A DNA stretch of 64,000 bases from Acinetobacter sp. ANC 4169 (GTDB taxonomy: Bacteria; Pseudomonadota; Gammaproteobacteria; Pseudomonadales; Moraxellaceae): the NCBI RefSeq assembly GCF_002135355.1, contig NZ_NEGE01000003.1, forward strand, positions 62,001 through 126,000, read 5' to 3'. The notes below the pieces were generated by a model. It was given only the letters and a program-made list of their open reading frames with translations. It was not told where the DNA came from and made no database searches. Position numbers and translations under genes: made by a program. Position 1 is the stretch's first letter, and each line of letters opens with the position of its first letter. Below are positions 53,727 through 63,508 of the stretch, one piece after another.

Positions 53727-54848
53727 TTACTCAGAAAAACCTGTGCGAATGATCTCTTTAGATTTAGCTTCTTCAAGCTCGGAAACACGTTGACGAACCA
53801 TAGTTTCGATTTCATCAACCAATTGATTGGTATCGATTAAATGGCTTTTCTCGCCATTACGATACACCAGTGAACGCGGACTTGCACCTACTACGCCAAT
53901 ATCGGCTTCTTTGGCTTCGCCCGGGCCATTCACTTTACACCCAATCACGGACACATCCATAGGGGTACGAATATCTTCTAAACGCTCTTCCAGTGCCTGC
54001 ATCACTTTAATCACGTTAAATTCCTGGCGTGAACAGCTTGGGCAGGCAATGAAGTTAATGCCGTTCGAACGAAGTCCTAATGATTTTAAAATATCAAAAC
54101 CAATTTTCACTTCTTCTTCAGGTTCAGCAGCCAAGGAAATACGCATGGTATCGCCAATGCCTTCCATCAGCAAACCACCGAGCGCAATTGCTGATTTCAC
54201 CGAACCAGTACGGTAAATACCCGCTTCGGTCACACCTAAATGTAATGGATTATCAATCTGCTGCGACAACAGACGATACGCATCCATGGTTAAGAACACA
54301 TTCGACGCTTTCACCGAAATTTTAAATTCCTGGAAATTTAAACGATCTAGAATGTCAATGTGACGCATCGCGGATTCAAGCAAGGCCTGACCAGTCGGTT
54401 CGCCATATTTTTTCTGAATGTCTTTTTCCAATGAACCGGCATTCACCCCGATACGCATGGAAATGTCATGATGTTTTGCTGCTGCCACCACTTCACGAAT
54501 TTTCGCTTCTGAACCAATATTGCCCGGGTTAATACGCAAACAGTCTGCACCGAGGTCAGCAACGGCTAAGGCAATTTTATAGTCGAAGTGAATATCGGCA
54601 ACCAGGGGAACATTCACCTGCTTGCGGATTTCACCAAATGCGGCTGCTGCTTCCATACTTGGCACGGAAACACGCATGATATCGGCACCAGCATCTGCAC
54701 AACGCTGAATCTGCGCAACGGTTGCTGCCACATCACAGGTTTCAGTATTGGTCATACTCTGGATGCTGATTGGCGCATCACCACCCACATACACAGAACC
54801 AACACGAATTTTACGAGTAGGACGGCGCTTAATCGGATTTTCAATCAT
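53727..54848 (-). CDS. ispG: 4-hydroxy-3-methylbut-2-enyl-diphosphate synthase
   Basis: 373-residue iron-sulfur enzyme of the MEP isoprenoid pathway. The N-terminal TIM barrel includes [19 protein letters not shown] and RINPGNIG. The [4Fe-4S] ligands are Cys in CPSCSRQEF and [10 protein letters not shown] near residues 270-315. ATG 54848 lies 24 bases after rodZ. It depends on flavodoxin or ferredoxin electron supply and an iron-sulfur assembly system (IscX is encoded at 58375). Confidence 0.96.
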   Translation of the reverse strand: MIENPIKRRPTRKIRVGSVYVGGDAPISIQSMTNTETCDVAATVAQIQRCADAGADIMRVSVPSMEAAAAFGEIRKQVNVPLVADIHFDYKIALAVADLGADCLRINPGNIGSEAKIREVVAAAKHHDISMRIGVNAGSLEKDIQKKYGEPTGQALLESAMRHIDILDRLNFQEFKISVKASNVFLTMDAYRLLSQQIDNPLHLGVTEAGIYRTGSVKSAIALGGLLMEGIGDTMRISLAAEPEEEVKIGFDILKSLGLRSNGINFIACPSCSRQEFNVIKVMQALEERLEDIRTPMDVSVIGCKVNGPGEAKEADIGVVGASPRSLVYRNGEKSHLIDTNQLVDEIETMVRQRVSELEEAKSKEIIRTGFSE

Positions 54849-54872
54849 GGATATCGCTCTATTCTTGACCCA

Positions 54873-55661
54873 TTAACGTGACAAACGGAAATCTGCTTTT
54901 CCGTTCACGGTATAAGATGACAATGCAATATTTTCATTGTTCAAGGTTAAAGTCACCGCTGATGCATCATCCAGACGAATTTGGAACGGTGTTTCACCAT
55001 TCAGCTTCAAGCTAGATGACTGACGGCCAGTTGCCAGCACTTTACCGGTTGCATCAACAATATGCACAGAAGTTGGATGACTGAATGCAAGTTCAAGCTG
55101 ATCTCCCGACACTGCAGCCGAATTATCCAGATTCAATACCTGAACATCAGATTCAGCTGGAGCAACTTCCTGACTGTCATCTTGATTGGATGACCAGTTT
55201 TGCAGAGCCATCCCCGCAACCACCAATGCGATCAAAACTGCTAGTGCAATAAGAATTCGTTTTAACCATTTCTTATTACGGTCGCTATTGGAACCCGGCA
55301 ACTTACCCATAATTTTAATGGGTGAATTGTTTAAGGCATGATTTGGCAATAATCCAGTATCATTTTGATAAATCTCATCAAAACGTTGAATAATAGAACT
55401 TGCATCCACCTTCAGGTATTTCGCATAGGTACGATAATAACCCTTAATAAAGGTGGCTTCAGGCAAAGCCTTATAATCATCTTGTTCTAATGCCGTCAAA
55501 GTTTTCACAGGGATGTTTAAATCTTTGACAACTTCAGTTAATTCACGCTTTTGTGCAATTCGAATTTGACGTAAGTACTCGCCTGGACGCTGAACATTTC
55601 CTAATGCAGTGGGTACTACGCTTGAACCATTCGATTGCGGTGAATTAGGATTTACTTCCAT
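54873..55661 (-). CDS. rodZ: RodZ-like cell-shape protein
   Basis: 262 residues: an N-terminal HTH_25 domain (GEYLRQIRIAQKRELTEVVK, IPVKTLTALEQDDYKALPE, FIKGYYRTYAKYL; about 25-95), a single membrane helix at about 135-155 (ILIALAVLIALVVAGMALQ), and a periplasmic DUF4115 domain (LELAFSHPTSVHIVDATGK, PFQIRLDDASAVTL). RodZ ties MreB filaments to the elongation machinery. The start overlaps the end of pilF by ten bases. Standard place between pilF and ispG. Confidence 0.92.
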   Translation of the reverse strand: MEVNPNSPQSNGSSVVPTALGNVQRPGEYLRQIRIAQKRELTEVVKDLNIPVKTLTALEQDDYKALPEATFIKGYYRTYAKYLKVDASSIIQRFDEIYQNDTGLLPNHALNNSPIKIMGKLPGSNSDRNKKWLKRILIALAVLIALVVAGMALQNWSSNQDDSQEVAPAESDVQVLNLDNSAAVSGDQLELAFSHPTSVHIVDATGKVLATGRQSSSLKLNGETPFQIRLDDASAVTLTLNNENIALSSYTVNGKADFRLSR

Positions 55662-56458
55662 ACGGCCTCAGTACTGTACTGTAATTGCAGATAACGTTGG
55701 TATTCCGGACTCTCAGGGAACAGTGCACGCAATTGGTTAACCAGGACCTGCGTTCCCATTGTGTCACTATTTGCCCGTGCAATTCGGATACCAATCCAAA
55801 GCGCACGTGCACCTTGATTCTTTTGACCGACACTACGCACAAACTGTTCATACAATTGTGTTGCAGGAGCGGTCTGCTGTTTTGCATAAAAAATTTCTGA
55901 CAACTCTAACATTGAAACATAAGAGTCACGATTGACTTGCAGGGCCTGTTTGAATGTTTTTTCAGCATTCGAAACATCACCGAGTTTTAAGTAAATTCGT
56001 CCTGCATTTTCCAATGCTCTGTAGCGTTGATCATAGCCTAATGTAGCGCCTGCCACATTGAGCTGATCAAGCGCGTCATTATAACGCTCAATTTGATACA
56101 AATAAGTACCGTAGTTGTTACGCGCTTGTGCATTTTTCGGGTCGGCAGAAATAGCCCGCTTAAAATATGATTCAGCCTTATCCATGCTGATTTTACTGCC
56201 TTCTTGCTGCAGTAAAACGCCCATCATCATATTTACCGTTGAATCACGTGAATCAACCTCAAGCGCTTGATCTAAAGCACGTTTTGCTGAATCCAGGTCA
56301 CCCGATTTAATATATTCTGCCGCCAATTGAGTGCGAACTTTCACTGCCTTTTCAGGATCTTTTTTTCCTATTGTTGCTGGTGTTTGACACGCAGTAACAA
56401 AAATAGCAGACATACAAATTGTTGTAATAAAAGCTAATTTATATGCGGGCTTTCTCAA
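55652..56458 (-). CDS. pilF: Type IV pilus biogenesis lipoprotein PilF/PilW
   Basis: 268-residue pilotin-type TPR lipoprotein that helps assemble the PilQ secretin. Lipobox FVTAC at about residues 20-24. TPR units are visible: LAAEYIKSGDLDSAKRALDQ, SYFKRAISADPKNAQARNNYG, and YLKLGDVSNAEKTFKQAL. I choose TTG at 56458, six bases after AAGGGGA, because it gives a compact basic signal peptide (LRKPAYKLAFITTICMSA). An ATG at 56500 would overlap rlmN and place 14 odd residues before it. Supports twitching and DNA uptake. Confidence 0.9.
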   Translation of the reverse strand: MRKPAYKLAFITTICMSAIFVTACQTPATIGKKDPEKAVKVRTQLAAEYIKSGDLDSAKRALDQALEVDSRDSTVNMMMGVLLQQEGSKISMDKAESYFKRAISADPKNAQARNNYGTYLYQIERYNDALDQLNVAGATLGYDQRYRALENAGRIYLKLGDVSNAEKTFKQALQVNRDSYVSMLELSEIFYAKQQTAPATQLYEQFVRSVGQKNQGARALWIGIRIARANSDTMGTQVLVNQLRALFPESPEYQRYLQLQYSTEAVWK

Positions 56459-56474
56459 TTGGCATCCCCTTTTA

Positions 56475-57710
56475 TTATCCTTGAGTGCGCAGAATCTCAT
56501 TTTGCTGCGCTACTTTCTTTTTCCACTGTTCCGCACGACGGGTACGGTCAGCAACTTGACCCACTAACTGTCCGCACGCAGCATCAATATCATCGCCACG
56601 TGTCTGACGAATCGTACACACAAAACCGGCATCAGACAAAGTTTTTTGGAAAGAAATAATCCGGTTACGACTTGAACGCCCATATGGCGCATGCGGGAAT
56701 GGGTTAAATGGAATCAAATTGATTTTGCTAGGCAAGTTTTTAAGAAGCTTAATCATTTGTTGTGCATGTTCAGGATGATCATTCACACCATCTAACATTA
56801 CATATTCAATGGTCACATGCTTACGCGAACTTTCGTTACCGTCTTTGGCGATATAACGCTGACACGCCGCAATCAATTGTTCTAACGGATATTTTTTATT
56901 GATTGGCACAAGTTCGTTGCGCAGCTCATCGTTTGGCGCATGCAATGAAATCGCCAAAGCCACATCAATGTCTTTCACCATTTGATCGATTTTCGGTACC
57001 ACACCTGAAGTCGACAAAGTTACACGGCGTTTCGACATGCCGTATGCAAAGTCATCCAGCATGATGCGCATTGAATTTAAAACAGCGTCATAGTTGAGCA
57101 GCGGTTCGCCCATGCCCATCATCACGACGTTGGTCACTGAACGTTCACGCTCAGCCACAGGCACATCTTCCATATAAGAGAAGTTTGCCATCCATAACTG
57201 ACCAATAATTTCAGCCTGGCTTAAATCGCGTTGGAAACCCTGTTTACCGGTTGAACAAAATGAACAATCGAGCGCACAACCGACTTGTGAAGAAATACAC
57301 AAGGTTCGACGTAAGCCGCTACGGTGTTCAGCAGGAATCAATACGGTTTCGACTAATGAGCCATCACCATCGCCAACTCGGAATACCCATTTACGGGTAC
57401 CATCTTTAGAATAATTTTTATGCACCACTTCGGGCGCTTTAATTTCACAAATACGTTCCAGTTTTTCACGCAGTTTGCCCGAGATATTGGTCATTTCGGC
57501 AAAATCAGTCACGAAAAATTGGTGAATCCATTTCATCACCTGCCCTGCACGGAACTTCTTCTCACCCATATCTTCGAAGAATTTTTCCATTTGCGGACGC
57601 GACATGCCAAGTAAGTTCACTTTCTCGACAGCCTTTTGCTGTGCTGGAGCGGATGGAGTGTGTTGCTGTGCCTCAGAAACTGCTGATACAGCGACTGCTT
57701 CAGTACTCAT
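56475..57710 (-). CDS. rlmN: 23S rRNA/tRNA A2 methyltransferase RlmN (radical SAM)
   Basis: 411-residue dual-specificity enzyme methylating A2503 of 23S rRNA and A37 of some tRNAs. The radical-SAM cluster motif is [15 protein letters not shown] (CxxxCxxC at about 140). The SAM region includes [13 protein letters not shown], and the resolving Cys near the C-terminus is in [20 protein letters not shown]. An N-terminal Ala/Gln-rich extension (about 25 residues) precedes [15 protein letters not shown]. First gene of the rlmN-to-bamB unit. Confidence 0.95.
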   Translation of the reverse strand: MSTEAVAVSAVSEAQQHTPSAPAQQKAVEKVNLLGMSRPQMEKFFEDMGEKKFRAGQVMKWIHQFFVTDFAEMTNISGKLREKLERICEIKAPEVVHKNYSKDGTRKWVFRVGDGDGSLVETVLIPAEHRSGLRRTLCISSQVGCALDCSFCSTGKQGFQRDLSQAEIIGQLWMANFSYMEDVPVAERERSVTNVVMMGMGEPLLNYDAVLNSMRIMLDDFAYGMSKRRVTLSTSGVVPKIDQMVKDIDVALAISLHAPNDELRNELVPINKKYPLEQLIAACQRYIAKDGNESSRKHVTIEYVMLDGVNDHPEHAQQMIKLLKNLPSKINLIPFNPFPHAPYGRSSRNRIISFQKTLSDAGFVCTIRQTRGDDIDAACGQLVGQVADRTRRAEQWKKKVAQQNEILRTQG

Positions 57711-57789
57711 GTGTATTACCTAAACCATGTCTAAAGATGAAAGGAGAAGCTCAATATGTGAGCAAAGAATTATTCAGGGAATAAAAAAA

Positions 57790-57817
57790 CCAGATAAGTA
57801 TAATAACACTTATCTGG
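57790..57817 (-). terminator. Terminator of ndk
   Basis: Stem CCAGATAAGT / ACTTATCTGG-type arms (57790-57817) followed on the minus strand by TTTTTTTA. It isolates ndk from rlmN. Confidence 0.8.
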
Positions 57818-57832
57818 CTTGAATACTTCGAA

Positions 57833-58264
57833 TTAACGAGTACGTGGAGCAATCTCAGTTTGAGCGAAGAAGTAGTTAACTTCACGATCAGCAGATGCTA
57901 CAGAGTCAGAACCGTGAGCAGCATTTTCGTCGATGCTTACAGCGAAATCTGCACGGATAGTACCAGGAGCAGCTTCTTTAGGGTTAGTCGCGCCAAGGAT
58001 GTCACGGTGAGCAAGAACTGCGTTTTCGCCTTCAAGAACTGAAACAACAACTGGACCAGAAGTCATGAACGCAACGAGGTCAGCAAAGAAACCACGTTCT
58101 TTGTGCTCAGCGTAGAAGCCTTCAGCTTCAGCTTGAGTCAAGTGTTTCATTTTAGTTGCAACGATTTTAAGACCCGCTTTTTCGAAACGAGCAAAGATGT
58201 CGCCGATGTGGTTTTTAGCAACTGCGTCTGGTTTTACGATAGATAAAGTACGTTCGATAGCCAT
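57833..58264 (-). CDS. ndk: Nucleoside diphosphate kinase
   Basis: 143-residue enzyme balancing NTP pools by phosphate transfer through a phosphohistidine. The signature [12 protein letters not shown] (catalytic His at about 117) is intact, with [18 protein letters not shown] at the N-terminus and RADFAV before it. AAGGAG precedes the ATG at proper spacing. Own terminator, so monocistronic. Confidence 0.97.
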   Translation of the reverse strand: MAIERTLSIVKPDAVAKNHIGDIFARFEKAGLKIVATKMKHLTQAEAEGFYAEHKERGFFADLVAFMTSGPVVVSVLEGENAVLAHRDILGATNPKEAAPGTIRADFAVSIDENAAHGSDSVASADREVNYFFAQTEIAPRTR

Positions 58265-58374
58265 GATAGGCTCCTTAAGTCAATTGTTGACATGAAAATT
58301 TGGCGCATTATACCGAGATAATGCGTATTTTTCTGCTTTTCATCTGTAAAAAAATACTTTTTTAAGATGAGTGC

Positions 58375-58575
58375 TTAACGTGCTTCGTCAATCCAGGCCA
58401 TTTGAATCCCTTCCAGCAAACCCTCGGTAGATTTAGTCGGATCATCACTAAAGTCTGGTAACGCACAAACCCAGGCATGTAAATCGGTAAAACGAATCCA
58501 TTGTGGATCCACATCTGGATGTGCTTCAGAAAGCTCAATCGCAATATCAATAGTATCTGTCCAACGCAAACCCAT
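58375..58575 (-). CDS. iscX: Fe-S cluster assembly protein IscX
   Basis: 66-residue acidic protein starting MGLRWTDTIDIAIELSEA, with the family blocks RFTDLHAWVCALPDF and GLLEGIQMAWIDEA. IscX binds IscS and iron and tunes cluster assembly. Start 58575 follows AGGAATAGCT; an in-frame ATG 21 bases upstream is weaker. In enterobacteria iscX ends the isc operon; here it stands alone next to ndk. Confidence 0.93.
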   Translation of the reverse strand: MGLRWTDTIDIAIELSEAHPDVDPQWIRFTDLHAWVCALPDFSDDPTKSTEGLLEGIQMAWIDEAR

Positions 58576-58664
58576 AGCTATTCCTAATATATTCAAATCA
58601 GTTGCGGTACTTTAGCAAATTTTAGAAAAACCGCGTGAATTTCCTGATTTATCGACACGCATTT

Positions 58665-59216
58665 TTATAACATGATATTAAAAAAAGGCGCACTCACAAT
58701 AATTCCACTGGCAACCACTGCACCAATCAATGCGCCCACCACGACATCACTAGGATAATGTAGACCTAATACCATCCGTGATATAGCTACCAAAATGGTA
58801 AATGGCAACATCAGAACAAGTAATACCGGCTGGATATATCCCAATACCGTACTTGCCATAACGGCATGTAAAGTATGACCAGAAGGAAAACTAAAATGAT
58901 CCAGCGGCGGTTCCTGCAATCGAATGACCTGATGCACTTGATACGGGCGTGGGCGTACAGTTTTATCTTTTAATATTTTATAAATAGCCGTACCTACAAG
59001 CCCACTAATCAGTAAATATAACAACTGTACTATATATACTGCTCCTTCGAGCACCCACAAACTTGCCAACATAATTAGCCAAAATAAACCATTGCCAAAA
59101 CGGCTGATCATTTTAAAAAAGTAGGCAACAGCTTGTGAATGTGAAAAATGATTCAGATACAAACAACCTTTTAAATCCAGATCCAACATCGTTATTTTTG
59201 CTTTTTTTAAATTCAT
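58665..59216 (-). CDS. PAP2-family membrane phosphatase
   Basis: 183 residues with about five membrane helices. The three acid-phosphatase motifs are complete: KDKTVRPRPYQ (KxxxxxxRP, about 80-90), FSFPSGHTLHA (PSGH, about 108-118) and SRMVLGLHYPSDVVVG (SRxxxxxHxxxD, about 145-160). The active site faces the periplasm in such enzymes; substrates include undecaprenyl and phosphatidyl phosphates. It is 31 bases after a GT4 gene on the same strand, suggesting a joint envelope-lipid role. Confidence 0.88.
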   Translation of the reverse strand: MNLKKAKITMLDLDLKGCLYLNHFSHSQAVAYFFKMISRFGNGLFWLIMLASLWVLEGAVYIVQLLYLLISGLVGTAIYKILKDKTVRPRPYQVHQVIRLQEPPLDHFSFPSGHTLHAVMASTVLGYIQPVLLVLMLPFTILVAISRMVLGLHYPSDVVVGALIGAVVASGIIVSAPFFNIML

Positions 59217-59247
59217 GATGATGCTCCTTTAAGCTGCTGCTTAAAAT

Positions 59248-60531
59248 TTAGGATGTCATTTCCATCTCCATCGCTACCCGATACAGTGCTTGCTCAAACT
59301 GTTGTACCGGGTATTGCCAGCCGATGTGCTGCACAGCTTTTCGGGCTTCCAGCCCCATATATTTCAATTGTTGGTTACTCGGCAACTGATAAATTGACTG
59401 CATAAAACCTGTCATATCTCCCAATGAGCTTAACCAACCTGTCTCGCCATGTTTGACATGTAAATGTGCACTGGCATAATTATAGGCAATGACGGGCAAA
59501 CCACTGGCCATTGCCTCAAGCACTACATTGCCAAAGGTTTCAACCTGACTAGCAAACACAAAAACATTTGCACTTGCATAGGCTTGAGCCAATTTTAAAC
59601 CCGATAGATTTCCGGTAAAAATAACATCATGACCTTGGCACAACAGCTCTAATCGCGCACGATCTGGTCCCTCACCCACAATGACCAGCTTGATATCCTG
59701 CTGGGTATTTTTCTTCATTGCGACATAGGCTTGAATCAGAACCTCAATTTCCTTTTCAGGAGATAAGCGTCCTACATACAGCATGACCTGAGTGCTAGAT
59801 GTGGCCTGCCATTGTTGGCGCAAAATCTCTGAGTAATGGTGTGGAGAAAAACACATCACATCTACACCACGACCCACCACCTCCAAAGGGCAATCAATGC
59901 CAAATTCTCTTAAAATATATTCCGTATCTTTACTGGGAATACAGGTCAGTTGTGTATTGTTATGAAACCAACGTAAATAACGCTGAATCGGCTTAATTAA
60001 AAAGGCCAAATCGAAGTAGCGACTAAATTCCTGAAAAGGTGAATGGAAACCGCTCGAAACAGGAATACCCTTACTTTTAGCAGCTTGCAACACACTAAGT
60101 CCCAATGGTCCTTCGGTCACAATATGCACCACATTAGGTGCAAATTGATCCAATGCATTGGCGACTTTTAAAAACTGTGGCCAGCCAAATTGCAGACTTG
60201 GATATCGGGGAATAGCTTGGGCTTTGACTAAACACTCCCGGTTGGGTAAAAATTCACCACAAGTCAGCTTTTGTTCTGGTCGAATCAGTAAAATTTTATG
60301 TCCTTGCTTTTGTAGCCCCTTACACAACTGTAATAAGGAAAGTGCTACCCCATTAATTTCTGGCGGCCAGGTTTCTGTCACAATCGCAATTTTCAGCCGC
60401 GGGCGAATTAAATCATTGAGTATTGCGATATCATTACAAATGCGGTCTTGCTTATTTTTTTTAAAATAAAATTGGAAATTTTCTGGAAAATTTTGTTGTT
60501 TTAGCAGGCTGGTCGCATACAAAGTTGCCAT
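59248..60531 (-). CDS. GT4-family glycosyltransferase (MgtA/PimB-like)
   Basis: 427 residues. GT-B fold with the acceptor-side start RLKIAIVTETWPPEINGVAL (about 44-63), HIVTEGPLGLSVLQAAKSKG, and the nucleotide-sugar domain VMLYVGRLSPEKEIEVLI, VIVGEGPDRARLE, and the EX7E-type VETFGNVVLEAMASGLPVIAY; blocks cited in part. The pattern matches GDP-mannose-dependent glycolipid mannosyltransferases. About 40 N-terminal residues precede the usual family start. It is followed by a PAP2 phosphatase. Donor and acceptor remain to be shown. Confidence 0.85.
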   Translation of the reverse strand: MATLYATSLLKQQNFPENFQFYFKKNKQDRICNDIAILNDLIRPRLKIAIVTETWPPEINGVALSLLQLCKGLQKQGHKILLIRPEQKLTCGEFLPNRECLVKAQAIPRYPSLQFGWPQFLKVANALDQFAPNVVHIVTEGPLGLSVLQAAKSKGIPVSSGFHSPFQEFSRYFDLAFLIKPIQRYLRWFHNNTQLTCIPSKDTEYILREFGIDCPLEVVGRGVDVMCFSPHHYSEILRQQWQATSSTQVMLYVGRLSPEKEIEVLIQAYVAMKKNTQQDIKLVIVGEGPDRARLELLCQGHDVIFTGNLSGLKLAQAYASANVFVFASQVETFGNVVLEAMASGLPVIAYNYASAHLHVKHGETGWLSSLGDMTGFMQSIYQLPSNQQLKYMGLEARKAVQHIGWQYPVQQFEQALYRVAMEMEMTS

Positions 60532-60735
60532 ACAACACCTATATCGTTATTTTAGATTTAGCTTAGATGTTATTTCTTTCAGTTTGATGATCTTTAGATG
60601 ACCGTTTATTGAAACAATGTATAGCCCTAACAATCAATAAAGACAGACCATCACCTGCTAAACCCAACTATTTTAAGCAGCTCTTTTTAGTTCTATTTTT
60701 AATTACAGACAAGCTTTCACTGACATACAAAGTAA

Positions 60736-61149
60736 TTAAAATAATAGGTTTACGTATATTACATCGCTATATATACCAACTGGGGTACGTATAGAAGGCT
60801 GTTCTTCCAATCGTACCGCAATGACATATTTACTATCTTTTGAATTTTTAGATTGGGACAGAGGAACATTCCATTGATTTCTTACCGGACCCGAAATACT
60901 CATTCTAGTTTTTAAGCGATAAGCACCATTGGATATATAACTTGAACCATCCGAACTACGCAAATTTTGACTGCTAAATTTGATTGCATAAGATTGGTCG
61001 CAAAAAACTCTAAAAGAAGTTGCAGCAAAACTATGATAATAATCTGCCAAATGCATTACGGGTTCAGATATAGCATTTAAATAACATTGTCCCGCATTCA
61101 CTAAGGCACTATTTGCATACAATAAAGTCACTATTATAATTTTTTTCAT
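60736..61149 (-). CDS. Short SCPU (spore-coat-U-like) pilus subunit
   Basis: 137 residues with a signal peptide (MKKIIIVTLLYANSALVNA) then CYLNAISEPVMHLADYYHS and a second Cys in FRVFCDQSYAIKF. It ends in the SCPU donor-strand pattern TPVGIYSDVIYVNLLF. In archaic (Csu-type) pili the gene after the usher encodes the tip adhesin, normally a two-domain protein of over 300 residues. This one has only a single domain. The gene is AT-rich like its neighbours. It may be a minor subunit or a reduced tip. Confidence 0.72.
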   Translation of the reverse strand: MKKIIIVTLLYANSALVNAGQCYLNAISEPVMHLADYYHSFAATSFRVFCDQSYAIKFSSQNLRSSDGSSYISNGAYRLKTRMSISGPVRNQWNVPLSQSKNSKDSKYVIAVRLEEQPSIRTPVGIYSDVIYVNLLF

Positions 61150-61162
61150 TGTAATACCCTCT

Positions 61163-63502
61163 CTAGCGACAAATTACATCCATAACGGACTGATCTACCG
61201 CTTTTTGGTTTTGATTTGACACTTCAAAAGCACCCTGACATGTCTGACCGCCCTTGGTTTTAGCTAATAACCTATATTTATTCGGTTTTAATCCATATAA
61301 ATACACTCTACCCTGGGCGTCTACAGGGAAGTACTGACTGTCTTCCTCATTGATATAAACTTCGCTTGCACGAGGCATAAGTTGATTGCTTTTATCTAAT
61401 AAACGCAAAACTACTTGTTGGGTGTGATATACAGGAAAATTTAGAATATAACCTCGTTGATTTAAGCCAATCATTTTTTGACTCGAATAATCAAAAGCAT
61501 CTTCAATCGCTAACTGATTTTGATCGAATGAAATATCGTAAGGAATATAAGGAATAATATTATGTACAAACAAATAACCATTTTTATTGGTGCTGCCTAC
61601 AGGCGACAATGACCTTGTAACATCAATCTCTGGAGAATCCTCAACTTTAACCAAAGCAAATGCATTATCAACAGATTTTGTTAATGCCACTTTCCCACCT
61701 AGCCAAACAATCGCCCCACGATAAATCACCTGATTGTTTTCATACTCATCAGATTGATCCAATTGAACACGTAAATCGCCTATACTTGATTTCAATAAAC
61801 CAGAAGCTTGATAAGCTAAATTTCCACGACGCTGATTTGCACCCAAAACATAATCAAATCCAGTTTGCGCTGGTGATGCTTTAACAAATTGCACCCTTGT
61901 TTCATTATCAGTTGAGTGTGAAAAATAAGCATTCTTATTATTCCCTAGACTATAATTTAAAGATAAATATCCACCAGAATCTTGTTCACCTTCAAATTCT
62001 TTAAAAAATGAAACACTTAATGAAAGATTTGGGTGTAGCATTCTAGAAATACCAATATTTAATATACGACTATCTGAAATATTAAAATTATTACCCTCAT
62101 AATAACTTCGCTCCAAATAATTTAAATTAAAATTATTTATTATTGGCAAATCATACATACTGAAATAAAAAATATAATCATATTTTGGAATAAGCACTTC
62201 ATTATCATAACCCAAAGTTTTATAATTATCAGTAGAATACTGCCCACTAAAACCTAAATAAATATTATTTATATTTCTACTAATTGAACCACCAACTGAA
62301 TAACCAGACCCATTATTACTATCACTTCCTGCAATAAATGTATCTAATAATGCATATTTACTAATTGCTTGAGTCCATAATAAACCTAAATTTTTTACTT
62401 CTTCACTATATGCAGCATTTAAGCCCAATGTCGTTAAGTTACCTACACCTCGTCTAAAATAAACATTAGAAAAAAACTCCCTATAATCATTATTTTGAAG
62501 ATCATAATTATATCTAATTTTACCTAACGAAATATTATATTCATTTAACTTGGGTTTAAGAAGTTTGTTATTTATATATACAGGAAAACTTTGAACAGTT
62601 TTATTTCCCAAAATATCTTCAACAATGACCTGAGCATCTCCAGATTGTTGAATCAATGCTCCAGGTTGTAAAGTATAACTCCCGGGAGTAATTCTCTGTT
62701 GAGAAATACTTACACCATTAATATACAAATCAACTGTTGAGGGTAAAACAGCACTTCCTTTTAAAGTCGGCATATTCCAATAAATATAATCAGGCCGAGC
62801 TGTAAAATTTGTTCCAAAACTTACCCCTCCATAACGTACTGAATTAACAAAAGGGTTGGATATAGTGGTAGTATCACCAATTGTTAAACTTAAAAACTTA
62901 TCGGGAAAATCTAAATCAAAAGCTGATCTTAGACGAACTACGTTTTCTTCCTTTACTTCTTCTAGTGCAAGAGTTGGTTCTTCTTCATTCTCATCTAAAC
63001 CTCGCACAAGTATGGAATTTTGAAACAGCCAATAATCTTTAAAAATCCCTAATTCTGCTAATGAATTAAAATCTTCATCCTGTGAAGTCTGCCCATAAAA
63101 CAGATCATAATTTAGAAACGCACCAAAAGCCGCCCTGTCAGGCATAATTAATTGTTCTTGGTCTATTTTTTTGACCTGAAAGTATTCAGCGGGTACCGTT
63201 ATTTTCACAGACTGTACATGTGGATCTATTTCAGCAAGAACTGGATTCATTGAAATTAAACAAAAATCTTGTTTGATTGGATGTTTAGGAAAAAACTCAC
63301 CCCTCAATTCCAAGGTATTTAAAGCTTGGCACTCTATGTATATTTTTTTATCTTCTTCAAATATAAGTGTTTCTAAATTTTTATCTATACCATTTAACCA
63401 GACACTACTAAAAACAACATTGTTCTCCTCCGCATTTACCTGTTGAACAGGCAGGACTATATTTAAAAATATGCATGGCAAAAACAATATAATTTTTTGC
63501 AT
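61163..63502 (-). CDS. Fimbrial outer-membrane usher (archaic/Csu-type)
   Basis: 779-residue outer-membrane channel that accepts chaperone-subunit complexes and assembles the pilus. Signal peptide MQKIILFLPCIFLNIVLPVQ; N-terminal domain at about 25-120; barrel from about 130 with FGAFLNYDLFYGQ and SLTIGDTTTISNPFVNSVRYGG. The plug is near 240-320 (STVDLYINGVSISQQ, PGSYTLQPGALIQQSGDAQV). C-terminal domains with FPVDAQGRVYLYGL and TCQGAFEV, Cys-paired. Six bases separate it from the chaperone gene. The DNA is unusually AT-rich, suggesting lateral acquisition. Confidence 0.88.
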   Translation of the reverse strand: MQKIILFLPCIFLNIVLPVQQVNAEENNVVFSSVWLNGIDKNLETLIFEEDKKIYIECQALNTLELRGEFFPKHPIKQDFCLISMNPVLAEIDPHVQSVKITVPAEYFQVKKIDQEQLIMPDRAAFGAFLNYDLFYGQTSQDEDFNSLAELGIFKDYWLFQNSILVRGLDENEEEPTLALEEVKEENVVRLRSAFDLDFPDKFLSLTIGDTTTISNPFVNSVRYGGVSFGTNFTARPDYIYWNMPTLKGSAVLPSTVDLYINGVSISQQRITPGSYTLQPGALIQQSGDAQVIVEDILGNKTVQSFPVYINNKLLKPKLNEYNISLGKIRYNYDLQNNDYREFFSNVYFRRGVGNLTTLGLNAAYSEEVKNLGLLWTQAISKYALLDTFIAGSDSNNGSGYSVGGSISRNINNIYLGFSGQYSTDNYKTLGYDNEVLIPKYDYIFYFSMYDLPIINNFNLNYLERSYYEGNNFNISDSRILNIGISRMLHPNLSLSVSFFKEFEGEQDSGGYLSLNYSLGNNKNAYFSHSTDNETRVQFVKASPAQTGFDYVLGANQRRGNLAYQASGLLKSSIGDLRVQLDQSDEYENNQVIYRGAIVWLGGKVALTKSVDNAFALVKVEDSPEIDVTRSLSPVGSTNKNGYLFVHNIIPYIPYDISFDQNQLAIEDAFDYSSQKMIGLNQRGYILNFPVYHTQQVVLRLLDKSNQLMPRASEVYINEEDSQYFPVDAQGRVYLYGLKPNKYRLLAKTKGGQTCQGAFEVSNQNQKAVDQSVMDVICR

Positions 63503-63508
63503 AATCCA